A stretch of 64,000 nt of DNA from Merdimmobilis hominis. GTDB lineage: Bacteria > Bacillota > Clostridia > Oscillospirales > Ruminococcaceae. A model generated the notes under the pieces. It saw only the letters and a list, made by a program, of their open reading frames with translations. It ran no database searches and was not told the DNA's origin. The number at the start of each line of letters is the position of its first letter. The first letter of the stretch is position 1. The stretch spans positions 62,001 through 126,000 of the forward strand of contig NZ_JACJKY010000003.1 in NCBI RefSeq assembly GCF_016901855.1. The letters are read 5' to 3'. The translations under genes were made by a program, and so were the position numbers. Below are positions 1 through 7,782 of the stretch, one piece after another.

Positions 1-705
1 GCGGCAAAAAGCTTTGGTGCATTTCTTTACATGCTCAAAGATTACGATGCATCCTCACTCTATGAAACGATTCCGCGTTTCCACGATACACCGCATCGAT
101 ACAGAAGCCTGCGCAGAGCCGTTATTGCCGACAAATTCGACCGCGTCGAAAGCGCAATCGATGAAATCGCATTTGCCGCAAGACATAAAAAAGACTGCAG
201 CCGGCTGTTTGACCTGCAAAAAGCAGGTGAACTGCCCTGCCGTGTCACACACAATGACACAAAACTCAACAATATTTTGTTTGACCCGCAGACAGGTGCA
301 GGCATCTGCATCGTCGATCTCGATACCATTATGCCGGGACTTGCATTGTTTGATTACGGCGATGCCGTCCGTTTCGGCGCCTCAACTGCGCTGGAGGACG
401 AGCCCGATCTTGACAAGGTGCATTTTGACCTGAATTTGTACGAGCTGTACACCAAAGGCTATCTCGAAGGCACAGACGGTGCGCTCACACCGCTTGAATG
501 CGAATGCCTGCCGTGGGGTGCCAAAATCATGACACTCGAATGCGGTATCCGTTTTCTCACCGACTATTTGCAGGGCGACACGTACTTCCGCACGCATTAT
601 GATGATCATAACCTCGTCCGCGCACGCACACAGTTTAAACTCGTTGCGGAAATGGAAGAACACTGGGAAGAAATGTACGAGATCCTGCACAAATATATCG
701 GCTGA
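1..705 (+). CDS. NahK-like N-acetylhexosamine/sugar 1-kinase, 5'-truncated by window edge
   Basis: The frame is open from base 1, so this is the C-terminal 234 residues of a longer protein. It matches the phosphotransferase (APH/choline kinase-like) fold as used by N-acetylhexosamine 1-kinases: an FHDTP segment, the catalytic-loop motif HNDTKLNNILFD, and the metal-binding aspartate in IVDLDTIMPG followed by DYGDAVR. NahK-type enzymes phosphorylate GlcNAc, GalNAc or related sugars at C1 in the cytoplasm, feeding salvage of host glycan sugars. The nearby mannose isomerase and ROK kinase fit a sugar-use locus. The substrate is inferred, since the N-terminal half is not visible. A strong terminator follows 14 bases after the stop. 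Confidence 0.8.
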   Translation, partial: AAKSFGAFLYMLKDYDASSLYETIPRFHDTPHRYRSLRRAVIADKFDRVESAIDEIAFAARHKKDCSRLFDLQKAGELPCRVTHNDTKLNNILFDPQTGAGICIVDLDTIMPGLALFDYGDAVRFGASTALEDEPDLDKVHFDLNLYELYTKGYLEGTDGALTPLECECLPWGAKIMTLECGIRFLTDYLQGDTYFRTHYDDHNLVRARTQFKLVAEMEEHWEEMYEILHKYIG

Positions 706-718
706 TTTTACAGCATCA

Positions 719-757
719 AAAAAGACCTGTTAAAAAAAACAGGTCTTTTTCTTTTTT
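719..757 (+). terminator. Intrinsic terminator after the NahK-like gene
   Basis: A 10-bp stem AAAGACCTGT/ACAGGTCTTT (721-730 and 739-748) with an A-rich loop is followed by a T-rich tract. It can serve both convergent genes. Confidence 0.85.
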
Positions 758-770
758 ATATTGTGATTGA

Positions 771-2513
771 TTAACCGCGGACTTCCGCACGGATGACTGC
801 ACAGTGTTCACCTTCATGAAGCGGCGCAATCCGGTATGCACCCGCACCTGCCGGAACGATAAAGGTTTCCGCATAATGAACGGTAAACGGTTCAAACGCA
901 CCGGTCGGTGAAGAAACAACAGCCGCTTCGCCTTCAATCAGGTTGAGCATGCTGACGGAATCATTCCGTTCAAGGTCAAACGGCGCATCAAACCAAAAGC
1001 GTGTGGTTTCCAAAAATTCGAGTGCGTGCAGTCCGGTGTGCTCTGCTTTCAAATGTTCATCTTCATGGAGCACACGCACTGCATTGACGAGATTTTCATG
1101 CACCCAATCCGTTGTACGGTCAAACTGAATCACCTGCTCACCGTGCTCGATGTGAATCGGACGCGGACGGCCATCCAATCCCAAACGTCCCCAGTCATAC
1201 AGCTTGAATGTGAAAATATACGGCGTCGCACTGATCTCAAGCACCATTGCGTTTCTGCCGGAGCAGTGCACTGTGCCTGCCGGAATCAGGAAATGGTCGT
1301 GCTTTTTCGCCGGAATGCGGTTGACATACCGTTCTGCATCAAACGGCTCGCCTGTTTCCTGTGCTGCTTTGAGCGCTTCAATCATCTCTTCCGGCTTTGT
1401 ACCGGTTTTGATGCCGAGATACACGCATGCGTCGTCCTCAGCATCGAGCAGGTAATAACTTTCATCCTGTGTGTAATGCATGCCAAACGTCCGCTGAATA
1501 TATTCGGTCAGCGGATGCACCTGAAGCGACAGATTGCCGCCGTCCATTGTATCAAGGAAGTCAAAGCGGATCGGGAACTCCGCGCCAAACCGACCGTATA
1601 CCCGGGTACCGAGCAGTGCCTGCGGCTGATTGAGCACGAGATTCATTGCCGGAATCTCCATGACATCTTCACCGTTTTTGAGCAAAAGGCTGTTCTCCTC
1701 CGGAACACCGTCAAAACTCCATGCAAAGTTTTTCTCGTTTTGATCAAGTCCGCAGATCTGTTTCATCCACTGACCACCCCACGGACCGGGATCAAAATAC
1801 GGAACCGTACGGAACGGCTGATGTGCAATTTGCTTGAGTGCCGCACGGAAATCATCGCCGTTCATCATTTTCGGCATCCCTTTTTTGTTTGTATCAATCA
1901 GAAAATCAATCGTTTTCAAAAGCGGCTGTTTTAAGCGATCGCCCAAACGCCACTCAATGAAAAAGCCGCGTTTATATTTTGTGAGCTGTGGATCATCCGG
2001 ATTGTCACAGCGCCAGTTGGTACCGCCTGCACGCCAGCGCAGCTGAATCTCCCAGCGGGACAGATCACAATAAGCTGTCACATCGCCCGGATGAATGAGC
2101 GAAGCACCTGTGCCTGCCACGACACACACACCTGTGTCGACTGCGTCAAGCTGTGCGCGCGCCGCTTCAATGGCATCGGATTCGTAATAATCGGAAAGCT
2201 TTGCCGTCGTCATTTTTCCGAACACGCGGTCATCCGTCAGTTCTTCTTTCCATGTATCTGCAAGTTTTTCTTTTGAAAATGCGCAGAAATCTGCATCAAT
2301 CAGGCACACCGGAGAAAGCGCATCTGCAAGCGCAAACAAATCTGCACGATCCACACCCGGATATGCTTCCAGCACAACAATCGTCTTTTCTTTTTCGCAA
2401 GCAGCCAGAATCTTTTTCGCAATCGCCGCGAACCCTGTTGTAATCTCCCCTGCAACAGAAGTAACCGGCGCTTTTTCATAGTTATGATAACTTTTATACT
2501 GTTTCGTCAACAT
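771..2513 (-). CDS. manA: Class I mannose-6-phosphate isomerase-like protein, long form with extra N-terminal domain
   Basis: Predicted to interconvert mannose 6-phosphate and fructose 6-phosphate. The C-terminal two-thirds has type I isomerase cupin features: SLQVHPLTEY (metal-binding His), a DESYYLLDAED segment, IPAGTVHCSG with a second metal His, and LEISATPYIFTFKLYDW. At 580 residues it is much longer than usual ManA (about 310-390). The first 200 or so residues resemble a nucleoside-kinase/phosphoribulokinase-like fold (RVFGKMTT, VVAGTGASL, RWEIQLRWR), but no Walker A loop is visible, so that domain may be non-catalytic. ATG 2513 is chosen because AGGGA lies 7 bases upstream; an in-frame GTG at 2519 would almost abut the SD. 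The gene is divergent from the ROK kinase and its promoter spacer holds a palindromic operator. Confidence 0.82.
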   Translation of the reverse strand: MLTKQYKSYHNYEKAPVTSVAGEITTGFAAIAKKILAACEKEKTIVVLEAYPGVDRADLFALADALSPVCLIDADFCAFSKEKLADTWKEELTDDRVFGKMTTAKLSDYYESDAIEAARAQLDAVDTGVCVVAGTGASLIHPGDVTAYCDLSRWEIQLRWRAGGTNWRCDNPDDPQLTKYKRGFFIEWRLGDRLKQPLLKTIDFLIDTNKKGMPKMMNGDDFRAALKQIAHQPFRTVPYFDPGPWGGQWMKQICGLDQNEKNFAWSFDGVPEENSLLLKNGEDVMEIPAMNLVLNQPQALLGTRVYGRFGAEFPIRFDFLDTMDGGNLSLQVHPLTEYIQRTFGMHYTQDESYYLLDAEDDACVYLGIKTGTKPEEMIEALKAAQETGEPFDAERYVNRIPAKKHDHFLIPAGTVHCSGRNAMVLEISATPYIFTFKLYDWGRLGLDGRPRPIHIEHGEQVIQFDRTTDWVHENLVNAVRVLHEDEHLKAEHTGLHALEFLETTRFWFDAPFDLERNDSVSMLNLIEGEAAVVSSPTGAFEPFTVHYAETFIVPAGAGAYRIAPLHEGEHCAVIRAEVRG

Positions 2514-2545
2514 GACCACTTCCCTTTTTACTTGTTTCGTTTTAT

Positions 2546-2574
2546 ATCATACATTATGTAAATACATAATGCAA
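2546..2574 (-). promoter_or_regulatory. Promoter of the manA-like gene
   Basis: On the minus strand TTGCAT (2574-2569), a 17-base spacer and TATGAT (2551-2546) form a good sigma-A promoter about 35 bases from the start codon. The spacer is almost exactly filled by the palindrome at 2553-2570, so a bound regulator would block RNA polymerase. Confidence 0.65.
2553..2570. promoter_or_regulatory. Palindromic operator 1 (ATTATGTA-AA-TACATAAT)
   Basis: Perfect 8-bp inverted repeat around two A residues. It shares the core TATGTA-WW-TACATA with the palindrome at 2595-2612, and the centres are 42 bp apart (four helical turns), which would suit one dimeric regulator binding both and perhaps looping. 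The regulator is not in the window; a GntR- or AraR-like repressor is a guess from site shape. Confidence 0.6.
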
Positions 2575-2594
2575 CTGTTTTTTGCATTTTTCAG

Positions 2595-2612
2595 AATATG
2601 TATTTACATATT
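2595..2612. promoter_or_regulatory. Palindromic operator 2 (AATATGTA-TT-TACATATT)
   Basis: Perfect 8-bp inverted repeat with the same core as operator 1. It overlaps the -35 hexamer of the plus-strand promoter that drives the ROK kinase. Confidence 0.6.
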
Positions 2613-2630
2613 TGAACTTTCTGATATAAT
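2603..2630 (+). promoter_or_regulatory. Promoter of the ROK kinase gene
   Basis: TTTACA (2603-2608), 16-base spacer, perfect TATAAT (2625-2630). The -35 lies inside operator 2, so the two divergent genes are probably co-regulated. Confidence 0.65.
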
Positions 2631-2662
2631 AAACACATGAGGACGAAACAAGGAGGAGTTGT

Positions 2663-3535
2663 ATGGCTCATTATCTGGCTGCTGACTTTGGCGGCACTGT
2701 CATCAAAACACGCATCTTGGACGAAAACGGCAGCTTTTGCTCACCGATTCGGACATTTCCTTCCCGGTCGAAAGAAAATGCCGACACCTTGCTCTCACAT
2801 TTTAAAGCAGTACTGCACGATGCACTGGATGATGCACCCGATCCGCAGGATGTGCAGTTTGCCGGACTTGCATTCCCGGGACCGTTCGACTATGAAGCCG
2901 GAATCCCGCTGATGAAAGATATCAATAAATATGATGCGCTATACGGTGTAAACCTGCTCGAATTTTTCGGTGAACATTTTCCACAGATGACATTTCAGTT
3001 CGCAAACGACGCGGATCTGTTCGGACTTGGCGAATATCGTTTTTGCGGCGGTACGCGTCCGGAACGCGTCATGTATTTGTGCATCGGCACAGGACTCGGC
3101 TCCTGCTTTGTAGAAAACGGCACACTGATTAAATCCCGCGACGACGTACCGCCGCGCGGCTGGGTATTCGACACGCCGTTCGAAGGAGATATCATCGATC
3201 GGCTGGTTTCCGGTTCTGCACTTCGTCAAATGATGAACGAAATCCCGTCACTGCGCGCTTTGCCCGATGTCAAAGCTGCCGCAGATCGTGCGCTCGCAGG
3301 AGATCCCGACGCCATCACATTATACCATGCATTCGGCGGCCGTCTTGCGCGGGCAGCTGCACCGTTTCTTGACCGGTTCTCTCCGGGCATGCTCGTCATC
3401 GGCGGGCAGATCGCCAAAAGCTTTGCGCTGTTCGGCGATGAAATCCGTCAGGTATGCAATGACAGACAGATCGCACTGCATCTCTGTCCGGATTCTGCCG
3501 ATTTTGCAATGAAAGGTGTTTTGTGCTTATTTTAA
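2663..3535 (+). CDS. ROK-family sugar kinase
   Basis: Cytoplasmic ATP-dependent kinase of the ROK family (290 residues), which phosphorylates glucose, mannose, fructose or N-acylhexosamines. Visible motifs are the N-terminal phosphate loop DFGGTVIKT, AGLAFPGP, the catalytic-region NDADLFGLGE and the glycine-rich IGTGLGS. The usual ROK zinc-binding Cys cluster is absent; the equivalent stretch reads DDVPPRGWVFDTPFEG, so this is a zinc-less subgroup like some beta-glucoside or atypical hexose kinases. ATG 2663 follows AAGGAGG. Sharing a dual-operator promoter region with the mannose-6-phosphate isomerase suggests mannose or a mannoside as substrate, but this is inference. Confidence 0.85.
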   Translation: MAHYLAADFGGTVIKTRILDENGSFCSPIRTFPSRSKENADTLLSHFKAVLHDALDDAPDPQDVQFAGLAFPGPFDYEAGIPLMKDINKYDALYGVNLLEFFGEHFPQMTFQFANDADLFGLGEYRFCGGTRPERVMYLCIGTGLGSCFVENGTLIKSRDDVPPRGWVFDTPFEGDIIDRLVSGSALRQMMNEIPSLRALPDVKAAADRALAGDPDAITLYHAFGGRLARAAAPFLDRFSPGMLVIGGQIAKSFALFGDEIRQVCNDRQIALHLCPDSADFAMKGVLCLF

Positions 3536-3552
3536 CAATTTCATCGACGAGA

Positions 3553-3577
3553 AGCGGCGGCAACGCCGCTTTTTTTA
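3553..3577 (+). terminator. Terminator after ROK kinase
   Basis: Stem AGCGGCG/CGCCGCT with a GCAA tetraloop, followed by seven T residues. Confidence 0.9.
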
Positions 3578-3641
3578 TTCCTAAAAACGATAGTTTATAG
3601 TCAAAAACAATAGGTTCGAAACAATTTGTTCAAAAATGCAC

Positions 3642-3670
3642 TTGCTTAACCTGTCTTTGCCTTTTATAAT
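3642..3670 (+). promoter_or_regulatory. Promoter of the sensor kinase operon
   Basis: TTGCTT (3642-3647), 17-base spacer, perfect TATAAT (3665-3670), 32 bases before the kinase ATG. Confidence 0.7.
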
Positions 3671-3702
3671 GAAGACGTAATCTTAATGAAAGGAATTCTG
3701 CC

Positions 3703-5460
3703 ATGCCTCCTCTGTTTCAGCACAAAATGTATTACTCCGGACTCATCAAAAAAGCCATCGTTTTACTTTTTTGTGCTGTATTATTGTTTTTGTTTGTCGC
3801 AGAACAAATCATCACAAACGCGGCAAACAGTTTCTATGCCTCTACTGCATCGGGATTTGAAACCATTCAAAACCGCCTCGACTACGCTGTGCAACGAATT
3901 GATTTTTTCATGAACCGCGTCTATACAGACGAAGCCATTTTAACCGATTTTCTGCGGTACTTTTCTCATGACGCTGAAAGCTATCTCTCCTCAAGACTTG
4001 ATCATTTGTCCTATGACGAAAAGGAGAGTTATTTTCTTCGTGAATGCAAAAACTTTGTCATCGAATCCGGCTATCAGATTTCGTCTATCGTATTTTTGTC
4101 AAACGAAAAAACGGCGAACCTGATTCATTATTCCAAAAGCGGCAATATCACGTTCGAGTTTTCCGTTCCTGAACGCGATCTGTTTTCACTCCAATACGAC
4201 ACCGACGGCGCATACACCTATGTAAAAACGCTGCCCTATCCGAATGATGTTTCACAAGAGATGGGAAAAATCTTTTTCATCTTCAACAAAGAAGAAACGC
4301 TTGGCCGTGCGCTGCCGTCCTTCTGGGGAACAACCGTGCTTGAAACGCAGTACGGCAACATTATACTCACCGGTTCCAAAGAGGAGTACGACAATTATTC
4401 CATGCAAATCCTCACCTCTGATTCAGTCACCGGTGAATTCAGGTCTTCTTTATTCTCTCGCACCTACTATACCCGTCTGACCGATAAGCAGTACAATGTT
4501 TCGCTGATTTCGTTTGTAGACGCAGCTGACGTATATCAAAAGCAAGCTACATTGTTTCTCTATACGATTCTGATCTTTATATGCGGATATTTCCTGATTT
4601 TATTTTATTTCGTGCATCGCAGCCGTCATGATGCAAGCTTTGTCAGCGATATCATTGCATCCATCAACGCTGCAAAGCAAGGTGAGTTTACGCGCACCAT
4701 TCTGCGCAAACGAAACGACGAATTCGGTTTGATTGCAGAAGAGTTAAACGACATGTCCGAAAAAATGAATGACTACGTCAAAAAGGAATTCATCTTGAAG
4801 CTGGACCAGGAAAAGGCGGAAATGGCTGCTCTTCAAAACCAAATTGACCCGCATTTTTTATACAATACACTCGAGATCATTCGTTCCCGTGCATTGCTTT
4901 ATGGCAATACCGAAGTATCCGACGCGATTTCAAACCTCGGCAGCATGTATCGCCATATTGTACGTGCCAAAAGCGAATTGCCGCTTTCTGACGAGGTAAC
5001 GATTTTAGACGAATACATTCGATTGATGGAATTTAAATATCCGGACAATTTCTGCTGCCAAATCGACATCGCAGAGGAAATGATGACGATGATGACCGTC
5101 AAACTGTGGATGCAGCCGATTGCAGAAAACTTCTTAAAACACGGATTCCGTCCGGACAATCCATATAACCTGCTGATGATTGTCGGCGAACGCACAGAAA
5201 CCGGTTATCATATCCTGTTTTCCGATAACGGCACCGGTATGAGTGAAGAGGCCATTGCCGCTTTATCCGAGCGTCTGCACGATGAATCACTTCAGACCTC
5301 ATCCGCAAGCATCGGTCTGCAAAATGTATATCGCCGGCTGCGCTATTTTTACAACGATCAAATCGCTATCAACATTTACAACAACAAAGAAGCCGGAATG
5401 ACCGTGGAATTTTTGTTCACTGATCCGCTTCCTTTCCTTGAGGAGAATGAACATGTATAA
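3703..5460 (+). CDS. YesM-type sensor histidine kinase
   Basis: Membrane sensor kinase, 585 residues. Order: first membrane helix at about 15-36, a roughly 240-residue extracellular sensor region, second helix at about 276-300, HAMP-like linker, then the His_kinase module with QNQIDPHFLYNTLEIIRSR (phospho-acceptor His384) and an HATPase domain with QPIAENFLKHGF (N box), FSDNGTGM (G1) and SIGLQNVYRRL. This is the YesM/LytS class, usually paired with AraC-type regulators controlling carbohydrate uptake. AAAGGA lies 8 bases before ATG 3703. It overlaps the response regulator by 8 bases, and the third operon gene encodes a solute-binding lipoprotein, so the signal is probably an extracellular glycan sugar, possibly presented by that lipoprotein. 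Confidence 0.92.
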   Translation: MPPLFQHKMYYSGLIKKAIVLLFCAVLLFLFVAEQIITNAANSFYASTASGFETIQNRLDYAVQRIDFFMNRVYTDEAILTDFLRYFSHDAESYLSSRLDHLSYDEKESYFLRECKNFVIESGYQISSIVFLSNEKTANLIHYSKSGNITFEFSVPERDLFSLQYDTDGAYTYVKTLPYPNDVSQEMGKIFFIFNKEETLGRALPSFWGTTVLETQYGNIILTGSKEEYDNYSMQILTSDSVTGEFRSSLFSRTYYTRLTDKQYNVSLISFVDAADVYQKQATLFLYTILIFICGYFLILFYFVHRSRHDASFVSDIIASINAAKQGEFTRTILRKRNDEFGLIAEELNDMSEKMNDYVKKEFILKLDQEKAEMAALQNQIDPHFLYNTLEIIRSRALLYGNTEVSDAISNLGSMYRHIVRAKSELPLSDEVTILDEYIRLMEFKYPDNFCCQIDIAEEMMTMMTVKLWMQPIAENFLKHGFRPDNPYNLLMIVGERTETGYHILFSDNGTGMSEEAIAALSERLHDESLQTSSASIGLQNVYRRLRYFYNDQIAINIYNNKEAGMTVEFLFTDPLPFLEENEHV

Positions 5461-6229
5461 AATGCTTATTGTAGACGATGAACCGCACATCATTGAAGGC
5501 GTTCGCCGTATCATTGACTGGAACCGATATCAAATCACTGATATTCAGGCTGCTTACAGCTTTTCGAAAGCTGTAAAGCTTGCATTGTCACAAAAGCCGC
5601 ATATCATTTTGACCGACGTACGCATCGGCGAGGAATGGGGCTATGAGCTGATTGAACAGCTCACACGCGCTGAACAAAGCAGCGTATTTATCATGATGAG
5701 CGGATATGATGATTTTAACTATGTACGCAAATCACTTTTAGCAGGTGCACGCGATTATCTGCTCAAACCGATCGATAAAATCAAACTCCAAACCATCATT
5801 GAAAAGGTTATCGTAAACGATCTGCACGGCATCATTCCCCAAAACACGGCAATGGAGCAGATTGACCCGATTCTGCACGTTCCGCTGTCCAGCCTCTCGA
5901 AGCTCACCAACAAAGTGCTGCTGATCGTTCAAAGCTCGTACAGCGAAAACTTAAACCTCAAATACATCGCCGATATGTTCCAAATGAACAGTGTCTATAT
6001 CGGACAAGCATTTTTGAAAGAAACGCATATGAAGTTCAGTGAGTATGTGCTCGCATACCGGATGCATGTAGCCTATGAGCTCTTAAAAACGACAGACGAA
6101 AAAATTTCGTACATCGCACGGCGTGTCGGGTTTCAGCATCAAAGCTATTTCTACTCTCTGTTCCGGCACTATTATGACGTTTCTCCAAGCGAACTGCGCA
6201 GTATGCAGAAGGAGGAAGAAAAACAATGA
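5453..6229 (+). CDS. AraC-type response regulator (YesN-like)
   Basis: Cytoplasmic transcription factor of 258 residues. The N-terminal receiver domain has the acidic pair in VDDEPH, phospho-acceptor Asp55 in ILTDVRIG, and KPID near residue 105. The C-terminal AraC helix-turn-helix domain includes YIADMFQMNSVYIGQAF and VGFQHQSYFYSLFRHY. It is shorter than typical YesN proteins (about 350-540 residues) because there is little between the receiver and DNA-binding domains. ATG 5453 is chosen because AGGAG sits 7 bases upstream; the frame is also open to a TTG at 5438. The kinase stop codon overlaps this start, and ATGA coupling links it to the next gene. Confidence 0.92.
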   Translation: MYKMLIVDDEPHIIEGVRRIIDWNRYQITDIQAAYSFSKAVKLALSQKPHIILTDVRIGEEWGYELIEQLTRAEQSSVFIMMSGYDDFNYVRKSLLAGARDYLLKPIDKIKLQTIIEKVIVNDLHGIIPQNTAMEQIDPILHVPLSSLSKLTNKVLLIVQSSYSENLNLKYIADMFQMNSVYIGQAFLKETHMKFSEYVLAYRMHVAYELLKTTDEKISYIARRVGFQHQSYFYSLFRHYYDVSPSELRSMQKEEEKQ

Positions 6230-7692
6230 GCCGCAGCCGTCGTATTCTCACTGTTTTGGTATGCTTTTTATTTATATTTGTTTCCTCCGGCTGTGAAAAC
6301 GCCTTGCAAAGCGATACAACACCTGAAAAAGAGCCGATCAATCTGATCTACTATACCATCGGCAATCCAGATCCGGATTTACCCGAAGTCAACGAAGCGC
6401 TCAACGAACTGCTTGCCGAAAAAATCGGTGTCACCATTACGTATAACAAAATTGCATGGGCCGATTACGGCGAGCGTTTGGCAGCAATCATCCGCTCCGG
6501 TGCTTATTTTGACGTTGCCTTTTGTTCCACGCCTTCACAAGGCGATTTTATCGGCAATGCGCAAAAAGGCGTCTGGATGCCGCTCGAAGGGTATCTTGAG
6601 ACGTCTGCAAGCGAAATGTATGAAGCGATTCACCCGTTTTACTGGGATGCTGTAACGCTCAACGACCATATCTACGGCATTCCGACAAATAAGGAAACAT
6701 GTGCGCTTGAAATGTTCATGTTTGCCAAAGATCTTGTGGACAAATATCAAATCGATATTTCGCGGTATCAGACGATTGAATCACTTGCGCCGATTCTTGA
6801 CGTAGTTGCCAAAAACGAACCGGAATATATCCCGTTTGAATTTGATACAAACGCCAGAAATCTGTTCGCGCAGGACGGATATGAAACACTTCTCGGACAT
6901 CTGCCGCTGATGGTCAACTCGCTGGATGAGAGCTGCACGGTGGTCAATATTCTGGAAACACCGCTTGGCGAAAGCCGTTTAAACACGATGCGCAATTATT
7001 ATACAATGGGCTATATCAATGAAGATGCTGCCATTAAAGAAAGCGGCAGCTTAGTAAAAGATGAACGTGTTTTCTGCAAAATTTCTTCGGGCGGCCCGTA
7101 TTCCGAAGTCCTGTGGTCTGCTGACCGCGGATATGATATCGTTACTCAGGCGATCTCCCCAAAGGTGATGACAACGGAATCGGCACGCGGCGGTATTATG
7201 TGCGTGAACGCCAAAACGATTCACCCGATGGAAAGCGTCGATTTTTTAAACTGCTTGAATACAGATCCGGAAGTACGCAACATGATCAACTTCGGCATTG
7301 AAGGCAAGCACTATACACTGACCGACAAAGGTCAGGTACACCGCATTTCCAACGACTATTCCGGTGTGCAGTATACACAGGGAAACTGGTTCATCTTAAA
7401 AACACTCGAAGGTGAACCGCTGAACAAATGGGATGTGTTCCGTGACTTCAATGAATCGGTGCAAAAATCGCAGACACTTGGATTTACGGTTGATCCGACA
7501 CCGTTTGCTTCTGAGCTGGAAGCTGCCGAACGCGTGTGTGAGCAATACTATTCTTCGCTCATGACCGGAAGCGTCGACATCCAGACATATCTGCCCAAAT
7601 ATCTAGAAGACTTAAGAGCCGCCGGCATTGACAAAATCGCTCGCATTCTCCAAGATCAGCTGACCTCTTGGAAAAAGCAGCAATCAAATTGA
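6226..7692 (+). CDS. Extracellular solute-binding lipoprotein (ABC sugar-binding type)
   Basis: 488-residue lipoprotein with a lipobox signal peptide (hydrophobic core then FVSSGC, lipidated Cys near residue 24). The body matches family 1 solute-binding proteins of the LplA/DUF3502-like type: NLIYYTIGNPDPDLPEV at the mature start, FDVAFCST, YGIPTNKE and a C-terminal helical region. Such proteins capture oligosaccharides for ABC importers. No permease or ATPase gene is adjacent; a perfect 22-bp terminator stem follows. With its ATGA overlap to the regulator, it may act as a ligand-presenting co-receptor for the kinase or deliver substrate to a transporter encoded elsewhere. The sugar specificity cannot be read from sequence. 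Confidence 0.88.
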   Translation: MSRSRRILTVLVCFLFIFVSSGCENALQSDTTPEKEPINLIYYTIGNPDPDLPEVNEALNELLAEKIGVTITYNKIAWADYGERLAAIIRSGAYFDVAFCSTPSQGDFIGNAQKGVWMPLEGYLETSASEMYEAIHPFYWDAVTLNDHIYGIPTNKETCALEMFMFAKDLVDKYQIDISRYQTIESLAPILDVVAKNEPEYIPFEFDTNARNLFAQDGYETLLGHLPLMVNSLDESCTVVNILETPLGESRLNTMRNYYTMGYINEDAAIKESGSLVKDERVFCKISSGGPYSEVLWSADRGYDIVTQAISPKVMTTESARGGIMCVNAKTIHPMESVDFLNCLNTDPEVRNMINFGIEGKHYTLTDKGQVHRISNDYSGVQYTQGNWFILKTLEGEPLNKWDVFRDFNESVQKSQTLGFTVDPTPFASELEAAERVCEQYYSSLMTGSVDIQTYLPKYLEDLRAAGIDKIARILQDQLTSWKKQQSN

Positions 7693-7717
7693 TTTCCCCT
7701 CTCCTTTCTTTTTTTAT

Positions 7718-7763
7718 AAACACACAAAGAGAACAGCCATTTGGCTGTTCTCTTTGTGTGTTT
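7718..7763. terminator. Bidirectional terminator, 22-bp perfect stem
   Basis: Arms 7718-7739 and 7742-7763 are perfectly complementary with a two-base gap. T-rich sequence flanks both sides, serving the solute-binding gene and the convergent EF-G-like gene. Confidence 0.9.
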
Positions 7764-7782
7764 CTTATTTGTTTATGGTTAT

